A stretch of DNA of 39,073 nt, taken from IMG/VR virus record IMGVR_UViG_3300048928_000103, positions 1 through 39,073 of that record; one strand, written 5' to 3'. Both the position numbers and the translations under genes were made by a program. The stretch comes from a virus. Positions 30,737-38,640 of this stretch are shown piece after piece. Numbering within the stretch: the stretch's first letter is position 1; every line of letters starts with the position of its first letter. The notes beneath the pieces were generated by a model, which saw nothing but the letters and a program-made list of their open reading frames with translations, did not search any database and was not told the DNA's origin.

Positions 30737-31069
30737 ATGAAAAAGCTATTCTTGGTGCTAGTTATTGGTTTGGCTGGCTGCTCTGTAAACTCCCTCGAAT
30801 CCCAAAAGCCTATTCTTTCTGAGCACACTTCAAAGAGTGCAGATCAGGTTAACAGATGCCTGGCCCCTAAATGGGTGGAGCTTCGATCTTCAAGCTCCAG
30901 CATACCAACTGAGTCAGGTTACAAAATAACAGCATCAGACGATATTTTCGGCGCCCTTTCAGTGGTGAATATCGATAAATCAGAAGCAGGCGGAAGCGAT
31001 GTTAAAGTTTACGCCGTCGCAAAAGGATGGAACGATCACTGGGCTACGGCTGCCAGATCATGCCTTTGA
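30737..31069 (+). CDS. Lipoprotein moron between K and I
   Basis: A 110-aa lipoprotein: MKKLFLVLVIGLAGC is a signal peptide with lipobox LAGC (Cys15). The mature part is Ser-rich, then strand-rich (GYKITASDDIFGALSVVNID), with two further cysteines. It is AT-rich, interrupts the normally contiguous K-I pair, and ends in a strong terminator, so it was probably acquired. ATG 30737 has GGAG seven bases upstream. I find no convincing promoter, so it may be expressed late. It could modify the envelope of the lysed or lysogenic cell; the function is unknown. Confidence 0.8.
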   Translation: MKKLFLVLVIGLAGCSVNSLESQKPILSEHTSKSADQVNRCLAPKWVELRSSSSSIPTESGYKITASDDIFGALSVVNIDKSEAGGSDVKVYAVAKGWNDHWATAARSCL

Positions 31070-31087
31070 AAAGTTAAAAATAAGCTA

Positions 31088-31112
31088 AGCCACCTTCGGG
31101 TGGCTTTTTTTA
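31088..31112 (+). terminator. UUCG-loop terminator after the lipoprotein
   Basis: AGCCACC and GGTGGCT close a TTCG tetraloop, followed by seven Ts. A 27-bp segment from 31089 is repeated exactly at 31744, on the other side of gene I. Confidence 0.92.
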
Positions 31113-31124
31113 TGGAGAAAGAAA

Positions 31125-31724
31125 ATGTCAGAGGTCATGACCCGAATTGAGCTTGGCGGTGTTTTGGGTAAAACCTACGGAAAGGTTCACCATCGATTAA
31201 TACGCACAACCGCTGAGGCGATCAACTCTCTTACAAAAACTATAAACGGGCTGGAGAAATTCCTGATCACCAGCAAAGCAAGGGGCCTGACTTACGCCGT
31301 TTTTAAAGATAAAAAAAATATCGGAAAGGATGATTTTGGTTTTCCGGTAACCGGTGAAGTTATTCGAATTGTCCCGGTGGTAATCGGAAGTAAAAAAGCC
31401 GGGGTATTACAGACAATTCTTGGCGCCGTGCTCGTCGTTGTTGGGGTAGCCATTGGCTATTTCTCAGGCGGCACTCTATCAGCGGTGGGGTACGGGGCTG
31501 CGAAATTCGGTGCAGCCATGATGCTGGGAGGTGTTGTCCAAATGCTATCTCCTCAACCTGCAGGTCTGGCAAGCAAACAAAGCGCAGATAACCGCGCATC
31601 CTACGCATTCGGTGGTGTAACAAACACCGCGGCGCAAGGCTATCCAGTACCGCTCCTATATGGCCGCCGGCGGATAGGCGGAGCGATTATTTCTGCCGGA
31701 ATTTATGTCGAAGATCAGCAGTAG
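31125..31724 (+). CDS. I: Tail assembly protein I
   Basis: A 199-aa protein like lambda gpI. It has an N-terminal domain (IELGGVLGKTYGKVHHRLIR), a hydrophobic Gly-rich middle (ILGAVLVVVGVAIGYFSGGT) and the conserved C-terminal block (YAFGGVTNTAAQGYPVPLLY, GRRRIGGAIISAGIY). It is needed for tail-tip assembly. It is flanked by copies of the same terminator. Confidence 0.92.
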   Translation: MSEVMTRIELGGVLGKTYGKVHHRLIRTTAEAINSLTKTINGLEKFLITSKARGLTYAVFKDKKNIGKDDFGFPVTGEVIRIVPVVIGSKKAGVLQTILGAVLVVVGVAIGYFSGGTLSAVGYGAAKFGAAMMLGGVVQMLSPQPAGLASKQSADNRASYAFGGVTNTAAQGYPVPLLYGRRRIGGAIISAGIYVEDQQ

Positions 31725-31743
31725 ATAACTAACCTTTTTTCTG

Positions 31744-31766
31744 GCCACCTTCGGGTGGCTTTTTTT
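31744..31766 (+). terminator. UUCG-loop terminator between I and J
   Basis: GCCACC and GGTGGC close a TTCG tetraloop with seven Ts. The sequence, including the bases after the T-tract, duplicates the terminator at 31089. Confidence 0.92.
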
Positions 31767-31777
31767 ATGGGCGCAAT

Positions 31778-34700
31778 ATGGCTACAGATAAAGTGTTAAA
31801 GGGCCGCAAGGGCGGCAGCTCCAGTTCACGAACCCCTACCGAACAGCCTGATGATCTGCAATCTGTAGCGAAGGCAAAAATCCTCGTTGCGCTTGGCGAA
31901 GGGGAGTTTGCAGGTCAGCTAACCGGCAAAGATATCTACCTGGACGGAACGGCCCTGGAGAATGCTGACGGCTCCCAAAACTTCAGCGGCGTAACGTGGG
32001 AGTTTCGCGCGGGAACGCAGGCGCAAAAATATATTCAGGGTATTCCCGGTACCGAAAACGAAATCAGCGTAGGAACTGAGGTATCAAGCGCTACAGCATG
32101 GACGCGCACCTTTACCAATACGCAGCTTTCAGCAGTTCGCCTACGTCTGAAATGGCCCTCGCTTTTCAAACAGGAGGACGACGGCGATCTGGTGGGTTAC
32201 TCGGTCAATTATGCGATTGACCTGCAGACGGACGGCGGCACATGGCAGACGGTACTCAATACCAGCGTGACCGGAAAAACGACGTCTGGTTATGAGCGCA
32301 GCCACCGTATTGATTTACCGCAGGCTGGCAGCACCTGGACAATACGCCTGCGTAAGATTACTTCTGACGCCAACAGCGCGAAGATCGGCGACACGATGAC
32401 GCTGCAGAGCTTCACCGAGGTGATTGACGCCAAACTGCGCTACCCGAACACCGCGCTGCTCTACATCGAATTTGACTCAAGCCAGTTCAACGGCTCTATT
32501 CCTCAAATTTCATGCGAACCGCGCGGCCGCGTTATCCGCGTTCCAGATACCTACGACCCTGAAACTCGCACTTATAGCGGTACATGGACCGGTGCGTTTA
32601 AGTGGGCATGGACGGATAACCCTGCGTGGATTTTTTACGACCTGGTTGTTTCTGACCGGTTCGGCCTCGGGCACCGTTTGACCGCTGCGAATATTGATAA
32701 ATGGACGCTTTATCAGGTTGCTCAGTATTGTGATCAGATGGTACCAGACGGCAAAGGGGGCAACGGTACCGAACCACGTTATACCTGCAACGTGTACATT
32801 CAGGACAGGAACGACGCCTACACAGTCCTGCGTGATTTTGCCGCTATCTTCCGTGGCATGACCTACTGGGGCGGGGATCAGATTGTGGCCCTGGCTGACA
32901 TGCCGCGCGATGTTGATTACAGCTACACGCGCGCTAACGTTGTTGGCGGACGCTTCACCTATTCGAGCAGCACCACGAAAAGCCGCTACACCACAGCGCT
33001 GGTTTCATGGTCAGACCCGGGTAATGCTTATGCCGACGCGATGGAGCCGGTTTTTGAGCAGGCGCTGGTGGCGCGATACGGCTTCAATCAGCTGGAAATG
33101 ACAGCCATCGGCTGCACCAGGCAGTCAGAAGCGAACCGAAAGGGGCGCTGGGGTATTCTCACCAACAACAAGGATCGCGTTGTTTCGTTTGATGTCGGGC
33201 TGGACGGCAACATTCCGCAGCCGGGCTACATCATCGCCGTGGCAGACGAGCTGCTATCCGGAAAGGTTATGGGCGGCCGCATCAGCGCCGTTAACGGTCG
33301 CGTTATCAAACTTGACCGCGTGGCAGATGCAGCAGCGGGTGATCGCCTTATTCTCAACTTACCATCCGGAGTGTCGCAGAGCAGGACCATTCAGGCCGTA
33401 AACGGGGAATCAGTCACAGTCACCACGGCATACAGTGAGACGCCACAGGCCGAAGCTGTTTGGGTGGTTGAATCTGACGAGCTCTATGCGCAGCAGTATC
33501 GTGTTATCAGCGTTTCCGAAAAGGATGATGGCACCTTCTCGATTACCGCAGCATGGCACGATCCGGATAAATATGCCCGTATCGATACTGGTGCAATTAT
33601 CGACCAGCGGCCAATAAGTGTAATACCTCCTGGTAACCAGTCCCCGCCAGCTAACATCGTGATCAGCTCGTTTTCTGTTGTTCAGCAGAATATCAGCGTC
33701 GAAACGATGCGCGTGAGCTGGGACCAGGCGCAGAACGCTATCGCCTATGAGGGGCAGTGGCGCCGTAACGACGGAAACTGGGTGAACATGCCTCGCAGCT
33801 CCACCACGTCATTTGACGTCCCGGGGATTTATGCCGGGCGCTACCTGGTGCGCGTGCGCGCAATTAATGCCGCTGAAATTTCCTCAGGATGGGGATATTC
33901 AGAAGAGAAGACACTGACCGGCAAAGTAGGCAATCCTCCTAAGCCAGTAGGATTCACGGCCACGGGCATTAACTGGGGGATTCGTCTTAACTGGGGCTTC
34001 CCGGCAAACACCGGCGATACGCTAAAAACGGAAATTCAGTACACCGCCAACAGTGACTTTTCAGATCCACTCTTGCTCTCAGACGTGCCTTATCCATCTG
34101 CGGAATACACCCAGCTCGGCCTTAAAGCAGGGCAGGAATTCTGGTACCGCGCGCAGTTGGTCGACAGAACGGGTAACGAGTCTGGGTATACCGACTGGAT
34201 CAGGGGGATGTCTAACGATAACGCCGATGATTATCTGGGCGATATCGCAGACGATTTCCTAACCTCTGCCGACGGGGAGCGCCTAACCGGTGACATCGAT
34301 ACCAACATTGAGGGAATACTGCAGAACGCCCTGGCGAACCACGGAACTGTTGAGCACCAGTGGGCACAATACGGAGAAGTGCGTGCCGATATTCTGGTGG
34401 TTAAAACGACGATTGCTGAAGTTGATAATGCAATGGCCGAACTGTCAACGCAGGTGCAGGCGCAGATTGATGATGTTACTGCAGCACTGGAGGACAAACT
34501 TACCGCCGTCGTTGATGCCTCTGGCGCTTCGGCTATCTACACCCTCAAAACAGGCGTGAGGATAAACGGCATCATGTATAACGCCGGGATGTCGATTGCC
34601 GTTCTGGCGCAGGCAGGGCAGCCGATTGTTACCCGAGTAGGTTTCAACGCTAACCAGTTCGTGCTGATGAGTGGCAGTGGAGATACCCAGTATTCGCCGT

Positions 34701-34951
34701 TCGCTGTGGTTAATGGACAGGTCTTTATCAGCTCAGCGTTTATTCAGGATGGCACGATCACCAATGCCAAAATCGGTAACTTTATCCAGTCCAACAATTA
34801 TGTTGCAGGGTCGCAGGGATGGCGAATTGATAAAAGCGGGACGTTCGAAATTAACGGCGTAGCTGGAGGGGGAAGAATGCTGATATCCAGCACCCTTATT
34901 CAGATTTACGACAGCAACAACGTGCTGCGCGTCAGAATGGGGTTATGGTAA
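31778..34951 (+). CDS. J: Tip attachment / host specificity protein J
   Basis: A 1057-aa central tail fibre like lambda gpJ. The N-terminal two-thirds form the conserved hub domains (VAKAKILVALGEGEFAGQLT, then YDLVVSDRFGLGHRLTAANI and DFAAIFRGMTYWGGDQ). Two fibronectin III domains follow (about 620-705 and 712-805), then a helical segment and a DUF1983-like C-terminal region ending in the motif IQIYDSNNVLRVRMG. The C-terminus should define the outer-membrane receptor. The stop is overlapped by the next start (TAATG), so the next gene is coupled. Confidence 0.95.
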   Translation: MATDKVLKGRKGGSSSSRTPTEQPDDLQSVAKAKILVALGEGEFAGQLTGKDIYLDGTALENADGSQNFSGVTWEFRAGTQAQKYIQGIPGTENEISVGTEVSSATAWTRTFTNTQLSAVRLRLKWPSLFKQEDDGDLVGYSVNYAIDLQTDGGTWQTVLNTSVTGKTTSGYERSHRIDLPQAGSTWTIRLRKITSDANSAKIGDTMTLQSFTEVIDAKLRYPNTALLYIEFDSSQFNGSIPQISCEPRGRVIRVPDTYDPETRTYSGTWTGAFKWAWTDNPAWIFYDLVVSDRFGLGHRLTAANIDKWTLYQVAQYCDQMVPDGKGGNGTEPRYTCNVYIQDRNDAYTVLRDFAAIFRGMTYWGGDQIVALADMPRDVDYSYTRANVVGGRFTYSSSTTKSRYTTALVSWSDPGNAYADAMEPVFEQALVARYGFNQLEMTAIGCTRQSEANRKGRWGILTNNKDRVVSFDVGLDGNIPQPGYIIAVADELLSGKVMGGRISAVNGRVIKLDRVADAAAGDRLILNLPSGVSQSRTIQAVNGESVTVTTAYSETPQAEAVWVVESDELYAQQYRVISVSEKDDGTFSITAAWHDPDKYARIDTGAIIDQRPISVIPPGNQSPPANIVISSFSVVQQNISVETMRVSWDQAQNAIAYEGQWRRNDGNWVNMPRSSTTSFDVPGIYAGRYLVRVRAINAAEISSGWGYSEEKTLTGKVGNPPKPVGFTATGINWGIRLNWGFPANTGDTLKTEIQYTANSDFSDPLLLSDVPYPSAEYTQLGLKAGQEFWYRAQLVDRTGNESGYTDWIRGMSNDNADDYLGDIADDFLTSADGERLTGDIDTNIEGILQNALANHGTVEHQWAQYGEVRADILVVKTTIAEVDNAMAELSTQVQAQIDDVTAALEDKLTAVVDASGASAIYTLKTGVRINGIMYNAGMSIAVLAQAGQPIVTRVGFNANQFVLMSGSGDTQYSPFAVVNGQVFISSAFIQDGTITNAKIGNFIQSNNYVAGSQGWRIDKSGTFEINGVAGGGRMLISSTLIQIYDSNNVLRVRMGLW

Positions 34952-35247
34952 TGCCACAAGGTTTGCAATGCTGGGATAGTGCAGGGCGTATTGCTGTAGA
35001 TCTTACTGATTATGCAATCAGGTATATAGGGAGCACTTCTGTAACGTTTGCAGCCGGAGAAACGGTTAAAGACGTTTACTTTTCGGGTATAACTCAGGAT
35101 GGCTCATTTATAACGATTGTAACTACGGGAGTAACTGCGAATGAATATTATTGCCGCGCTTTTAATGGCGGCTTCACTGCATTCTATTTACCGATCACCG
35201 GCAGTCCAGCATTCACTTTCACAGTTGAGGTTTATAACTTTCAATGA
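34951..35247 (+). CDS. Tail-tip accessory protein 1
   Basis: A 98-aa beta-rich protein (GLQCWDSAGRIAVDLTDYAI, then strands to the C-terminus). Its start shares one base with the J stop. The opening motif (Trp-Asp-Ser-Ala-Gly, then Val-Asp) recurs in the next protein and in the J C-terminus, suggesting a related fold at the fibre tip. HK97-like phages often carry small proteins here, but I cannot give a function. Confidence 0.75.
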   Translation: MPQGLQCWDSAGRIAVDLTDYAIRYIGSTSVTFAAGETVKDVYFSGITQDGSFITIVTTGVTANEYYCRAFNGGFTAFYLPITGSPAFTFTVEVYNFQ

Positions 35248-35885
35248 GCGGATTCGAAGTTTACAACAGTGCCGGAAAGTTGCTCGTTGACTCACAAAAC
35301 AGGTCCACCCTTTTTTATGATCAGCGCTCGCTTGGCGCTGTTACGGATAAAGGGTTTTACCGCGTGGATAGCCCGTTCGGTGACGGAAGTACACTGGGTT
35401 TCACCCAGCAACAATTCTGGAATGACGGAACATTGCGATGGCTTAAACTTGATGTGAATAAGTATGGTTTGCCCGGAGCTGAGCTTCTAGAAGATAATGC
35501 TGGCAGCATGATCCGCACGACGAGAAACATCGGAATGCAGAGCGGTTACCTGGATGTTTTCGATAGTGCCGGAAACCTCATCTGGAGCGCAGCTTCAGCA
35601 TCGAAAATGCCCCGGGTAGTTGGCTTCTTTGATGTCCCTGCGAACTATGACCTTCAGAACAATACCTTTGTGTTAAACCTAAGCTTTACCCCGTGGATTC
35701 TGGTAAATAACTGCCCCGGAAACTTAAGTGATGATGGAGGGGTAACTGGTTACTCAGGTATTGCTCTGAAATGGACTGGCTCGCAATTGCAGGGCCGATA
35801 CATCTCAAAAAATCAGCGCAGCTGGAGCCAGACACTTCAGGGGCGTGGGTTACGAATCCCCATCGCTCAGTTTGTCGGTATTTGA
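35244..35885 (+). CDS. Tail-tip accessory protein 2, candidate receptor-binding
   Basis: A 213-aa protein beginning GFEVYNSAGKLLVDSQNRST and repeating the motif later (YLDVFDSAGNLIWSA, about residues 102-116). The rest is beta-rich (FTPWILVNNCPGN, IALKWTGSQLQGRYI). Being distal to J and coupled to accessory protein 1, it may sit at the tail tip and help receptor choice. Its last 36 bp overlap the antisense lipoprotein gene. Confidence 0.75.
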   Translation: MSGFEVYNSAGKLLVDSQNRSTLFYDQRSLGAVTDKGFYRVDSPFGDGSTLGFTQQQFWNDGTLRWLKLDVNKYGLPGAELLEDNAGSMIRTTRNIGMQSGYLDVFDSAGNLIWSAASASKMPRVVGFFDVPANYDLQNNTFVLNLSFTPWILVNNCPGNLSDDGGVTGYSGIALKWTGSQLQGRYISKNQRSWSQTLQGRGLRIPIAQFVGI

Positions 35886-36218
35886 TGTCGGTGGAACGCG
35901 GGGGTAATGCGTGGCGATCATGTTTTGCTTAACCCCCTTTACTGGCTCGAACCTGTACACAACATCAAAATTATCTGCTTTCTTATAGCAAATGCTACTC
36001 AGTCGCTTATTAACATGGCGGCTAAAAATACCATTGCTGCTATCAGAAATAACGTTAACTTTCCTTTTTACACAGTCGATGTTGACGTGAATATCACCAC
36101 CAAGTGATAAGCGTGCAGCATCTACTGGGTAATCCATTTTGAAATTATATTCTTTTTCATGGCCAGAGCAGCCAAACATAAAAAATGTAATGGCTGTGAG
36201 TAAAAGACGAGTTTTCAT
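35850..36218 (-). CDS. Antisense lipoprotein, candidate superinfection-exclusion moron
   Basis: A 122-aa protein with a signal sequence (MKTRLLLTAITFFMFGC) and Cys17 as probable lipidation site, although the -3 residue (Met) is atypical. Two further cysteines (IDCVKRK and SSICYKK) could form a disulphide. It runs against the late operon, has AAGGGA before ATG 36218 and a strong promoter 28 bp upstream, so it should be made in the lysogen. In N15, phi80 and HK022, small lipoproteins (Cor) encoded after the tail fibre block the receptor FhuA. Position and type fit, but I see no clear Cor sequence similarity. Confidence 0.75.
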   Translation of the reverse strand: MKTRLLLTAITFFMFGCSGHEKEYNFKMDYPVDAARLSLGGDIHVNIDCVKRKVNVISDSSNGIFSRHVNKRLSSICYKKADNFDVVYRFEPVKGVKQNMIATHYPRVPPTSNTDKLSDGDS

Positions 36219-36245
36219 GTAATTCCCTTTTGTTGTTATGGGTGA

Positions 36246-36275
36246 ATTTTAATCTAATGATGTGTTTTTTCTCAA
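36246..36275 (-). promoter_or_regulatory. Strong promoter of the antisense lipoprotein
   Basis: Minus-strand TTGAGA (36270-36275) and TAAAAT (36246-36251) are 18 bp apart, each five of six matches to the sigma-70 consensus, 28 bp before the lipoprotein ATG. Confidence 0.75.
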
Positions 36276-36306
36276 ACACAAAAGGGTTTTTATCCTCAAA
36301 AATTTG

Positions 36307-36329
36307 ACCTCGCTCCGGCGAGGTTTTTT
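36307..36329 (+). terminator. Intrinsic terminator before the tail fibre gene
   Basis: ACCTCGC and GCGAGGT pair around TCCG, with six Ts after the stem. Confidence 0.9.
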
Positions 36330-36349
36330 ATTGCCCGAAAGGAGCGCAT

Positions 36350-37549
36350 ATGTCTGCAGGAACTATCACCCTGACAAACGGGTCCGCTGTTGTTGGCGGT
36401 TCCGGAACATCATTCGCAACCGAACTCGCCGCAGGTGATTTCATTGTTTCGACTGTGGGCGGTGTGCCCTACACGCTGCCGGTGAAAACGGTCGACAGTA
36501 ATACCCAGCTGACGCTGGTCAGCAACTTTACCGGGCCAACGCAATCCGGCGCTGCCTGGTCAGCCGTCCCCCGCGTAGCGCTGAACATGGTAACTGCCGC
36601 GCTGGTGGCGCAAAGTGCTGAAGCGCTTCGTGGACTGAATTACGACAAACAGAACTGGCAGCAGGTTTACAGCGCAGCCGGAAACATCACAGTGAAGCTG
36701 CCAGACGGCACTACCTTCACCGGCCCGTCATGGAAATACCTGTCTGACAATATGGCGACTAAGAGCGGCGGGTCCGTGCCTGTTAATCAGGGCGGTACCG
36801 GTTCGACAACCGCATCAGGTGCTCGCACAAACCTCGGTTTAGGAAACAGCGCTACGAGGAATGTTGGAACAGCTGCGGGAACGGTAGCCGCCGGCGATGA
36901 CTCGCGCCTTAATTCTGTTGACGGAAAATCAGGAGGCACGATTTCATCTTCGTTAAATGCCACTGGTGCAGTAAATGTCATTACTCAATCCAGCAGTTTC
37001 GGAGTGTTTGCGTTCAAGTACCCGGGCTCTCTGGATAGTATGTCCTACTCCTTCTGCGAAAATTATGGTGATCTGGTATTCGTCACAACCCAGGCAGCCA
37101 AACCAGGGACAGAAAAATATTTCTCAATGCGGGGAGACAGGTTTACTACTCCTGGAAATATCACCTGTGTATCTCTTACCCAGACTTCAGACGCCGATAA
37201 AAAAGACGACATAAAGCCCATTGAGGGGGCTCTTGAAAAAGTTATGGCTTTAGACGGGGTAACATTCAACTGGAAGGACAGCGGCCTTCCATCTGCTGGG
37301 GTTATTGCCCAGGAACTCATCAAAGTTCTGCCGGAGGCTGTCGGGTCAGTATTTGAAGATCATGACCAGTATGAGTCATTAGAAGAGATTAATGAGGCTG
37401 GGGAGGTGACAATCACCAGTCGGTTGACAAGAAAACGAGATGACAGTAAGCGCAGCTATACGGTGGAATATTCAGGCGTTATCGCTCTCTGCCTTCAGGC
37501 AATCAAAGAGCTGAATAATAAGGTTGAAAGTCTGCAATCAGGAACTTGA
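36350..37549 (+). CDS. Side tail fibre with S74 intramolecular chaperone
   Basis: A 399-aa fibre. The N-terminal domain (1-75, TITLTNGSAVVGGSGTSFAT) is the virion-anchoring region common in HK97-like fibres. The middle has the collar-like stretch VPVNQGGTGSTTASGARTNL. A variable receptor region covers about 190-275. The C-terminal S74 domain starts at TSDADKKDDIKPIEGALEKV, with predicted self-cleavage before Ser280 and catalytic Lys285. That domain trimerises the fibre, then detaches. GGAG precedes ATG 36350. The gene ends in a decayed repeat shared with 38250. Confidence 0.92.
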   Translation: MSAGTITLTNGSAVVGGSGTSFATELAAGDFIVSTVGGVPYTLPVKTVDSNTQLTLVSNFTGPTQSGAAWSAVPRVALNMVTAALVAQSAEALRGLNYDKQNWQQVYSAAGNITVKLPDGTTFTGPSWKYLSDNMATKSGGSVPVNQGGTGSTTASGARTNLGLGNSATRNVGTAAGTVAAGDDSRLNSVDGKSGGTISSSLNATGAVNVITQSSSFGVFAFKYPGSLDSMSYSFCENYGDLVFVTTQAAKPGTEKYFSMRGDRFTTPGNITCVSLTQTSDADKKDDIKPIEGALEKVMALDGVTFNWKDSGLPSAGVIAQELIKVLPEAVGSVFEDHDQYESLEEINEAGEVTITSRLTRKRDDSKRSYTVEYSGVIALCLQAIKELNNKVESLQSGT

Positions 37550-37612
37550 AGAAGCCGCCGCCGGTCATATGCAAGAACGTGCGGCGGCTGGTTGCTCTGC
37601 CATCATGCCTAA
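37535..37612 (+). repeat. Decayed direct repeat, copy 1 (3' end of fibre gene)
   Basis: About 78 bp, roughly 80-85% alike, recur at 38250-38327. Both copies hold the inverted pair AGCCGCCGC and GCGGCGGCT around 18-19 bases, then GGTTGCTC. In one frame the copy reads ELEEAAAGHMQERAAAGCS. The two copies bracket a foreign-looking gene. Confidence 0.7.
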
Positions 37613-37651
37613 TTTTGCGAAGCGGGCTAAGTTACTTTATCGAATAGCCAG

Positions 37652-38017
37652 CTATTTCGTGTCAATTTGTAAATATTTCATGAGTCCCAATTGTGCAACT
37701 TCTGCAGAGTTTACGTCATTTACTTTTAAATAAAATGAACGTGCAACTGAGTAGGGGGCCTGTGCGGCAGGCATAACAGTAAATGCAAAGGACTGCCCTT
37801 TATCTGAAACAATACAGATTACTTGCCATTGATTATCTTGAATGCTCTTGCTTGAACATTCGGTAGGGCCGTAAGAGTTGCCGAGATATGAGCCGAGTCG
37901 GGAAACAGCATCCTGCACATAATCAGGTTTGCTGCTACGCTCATAACAAATCAATGCGCCAGCAATAGCGATAGCTAGTATTGCAGCGACTATCACTGTG
38001 ATTTTTTTCACTCTCAT
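37652..38017 (-). CDS. Membrane-anchored periplasmic protein, moron
   Basis: A 121-aa protein with an N-terminal membrane anchor (residues 5-24, ITVIVAAILAIAIAGALICY) and a periplasmic domain with two cysteines (PTECSS and VICIVSD). The central part is rich in short strands (WQVICIVSDKGQSFAFTVMP). I do not recognise the family. It is AT-rich, runs against the fibre gene and lies between two decayed copies of one sequence, so it was probably acquired. A superinfection-exclusion or envelope role is plausible but unproven. Confidence 0.7.
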   Translation of the reverse strand: MRVKKITVIVAAILAIAIAGALICYERSSKPDYVQDAVSRLGSYLGNSYGPTECSSKSIQDNQWQVICIVSDKGQSFAFTVMPAAQAPYSVARSFYLKVNDVNSAEVAQLGLMKYLQIDTK

Positions 38018-38249
38018 CTAACTCATTCCCTTTTATGCTCCATAGGTCGATACCCTATAATGGTTTTCGCTAAAGAAGCATATGTTGCTGATGTATATGC
38101 GACTAATCTTAAATCTTTGAACGTTTTTAGACAACAAAATCAAGATGGGAACCAAAATCTGTAGGTGCTTCTGTAAACGGTCCATGAAACTTTGAGCTAT
38201 TAGCTGATAGTGAGTGGGGGAATTAGGCATTGATGAGAGCTGACATACT

Positions 38250-38327
38250 CAATCCGTGAGCTGAAGAAGCCGCCGCCCGTCGTATGCAAGAACAAGCGGC
38301 GGCTGGTTGCTCAGTGTTCATGCCCGA
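38250..38327 (+). repeat. Decayed direct repeat, copy 2
   Basis: This is the partner of 37535-37612. The stretch 38018-38249 between the periplasmic gene and this copy is AT-rich and holds no gene I can support. Confidence 0.7.
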
Positions 38328-38394
38328 GCAAACGTCGGGAATATTACCCGAACAAGATTTACAGGCCAACTTGGCGAACATTCGGGAATTCTGA
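38260..38394 (+). pseudogene. Remnant of a coding end (44 codons), no start
   Basis: The frame AEEAAARRMQEQAAAGCSVF continues through PEQTSGILPEQDLQANLANI to a stop at 38392. It is preceded by an in-frame stop (38257-38259) and lacks a ribosome site. It corresponds to copy 2 of the repeat and reads like the true C-terminus of a lost gene whose beginning was replaced. It overlaps the 3' end of the DinI-like gene on the other strand. Confidence 0.4.
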
Positions 38395-38625
38395 AACCAA
38401 CCACATATCGGATTCTTCAAACATTTCCTCCAGCATGCGGTTCAGTTTTTCCCGATCGCTTTTGCTGGCATCGCTATTCAAGCCGTTTGCCTGCATCGGC
38501 TTCACCTTCACTTCGGCATCAGGAAAAATCTGGTGCACCCGCTTCGTCAGCTCGGCCAGAATGATCTCTCTGGCCCCTTCGAGCCCCTCAACATTACGCT
38601 TGTCATAAACCAGCTCTACAAACAT
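38359..38625 (-). CDS. DinI-like SOS protein
   Basis: An 88-aa protein of the DinI family: an N-terminal strand (MFVELVYDKRN), the helical segment ELTKRVHQIFPDAEVKVKPM and an acidic C-terminal helix (MLEEMFEESDMWLVSEF). DinI binds RecA and modulates filament stability and co-protease activity. A prophage copy could tune repressor cleavage during SOS. ATG 38625 has GGAG upstream, and a near-perfect LexA box lies 15 bp before it. Similar genes often end lambdoid prophages next to att. Confidence 0.9.
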   Translation of the reverse strand: MFVELVYDKRNVEGLEGAREIILAELTKRVHQIFPDAEVKVKPMQANGLNSDASKSDREKLNRMLEEMFEESDMWLVSEFPNVRQVGL

Positions 38626-38640
38626 ACGTGCTCCGCTAAT

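Noticed and set aside
37524-37733. 69-codon plus-strand frame at the fibre gene end
   Set aside because: It starts inside the fibre gene, has no ribosome site and ends within the antisense gene; only the repeat segment is of note.
38033-38230. Minus-strand frame of 65 codons
   Set aside because: It has no ribosome site and no recognisable fold pattern; AT-rich intergenic DNA is the simpler reading.
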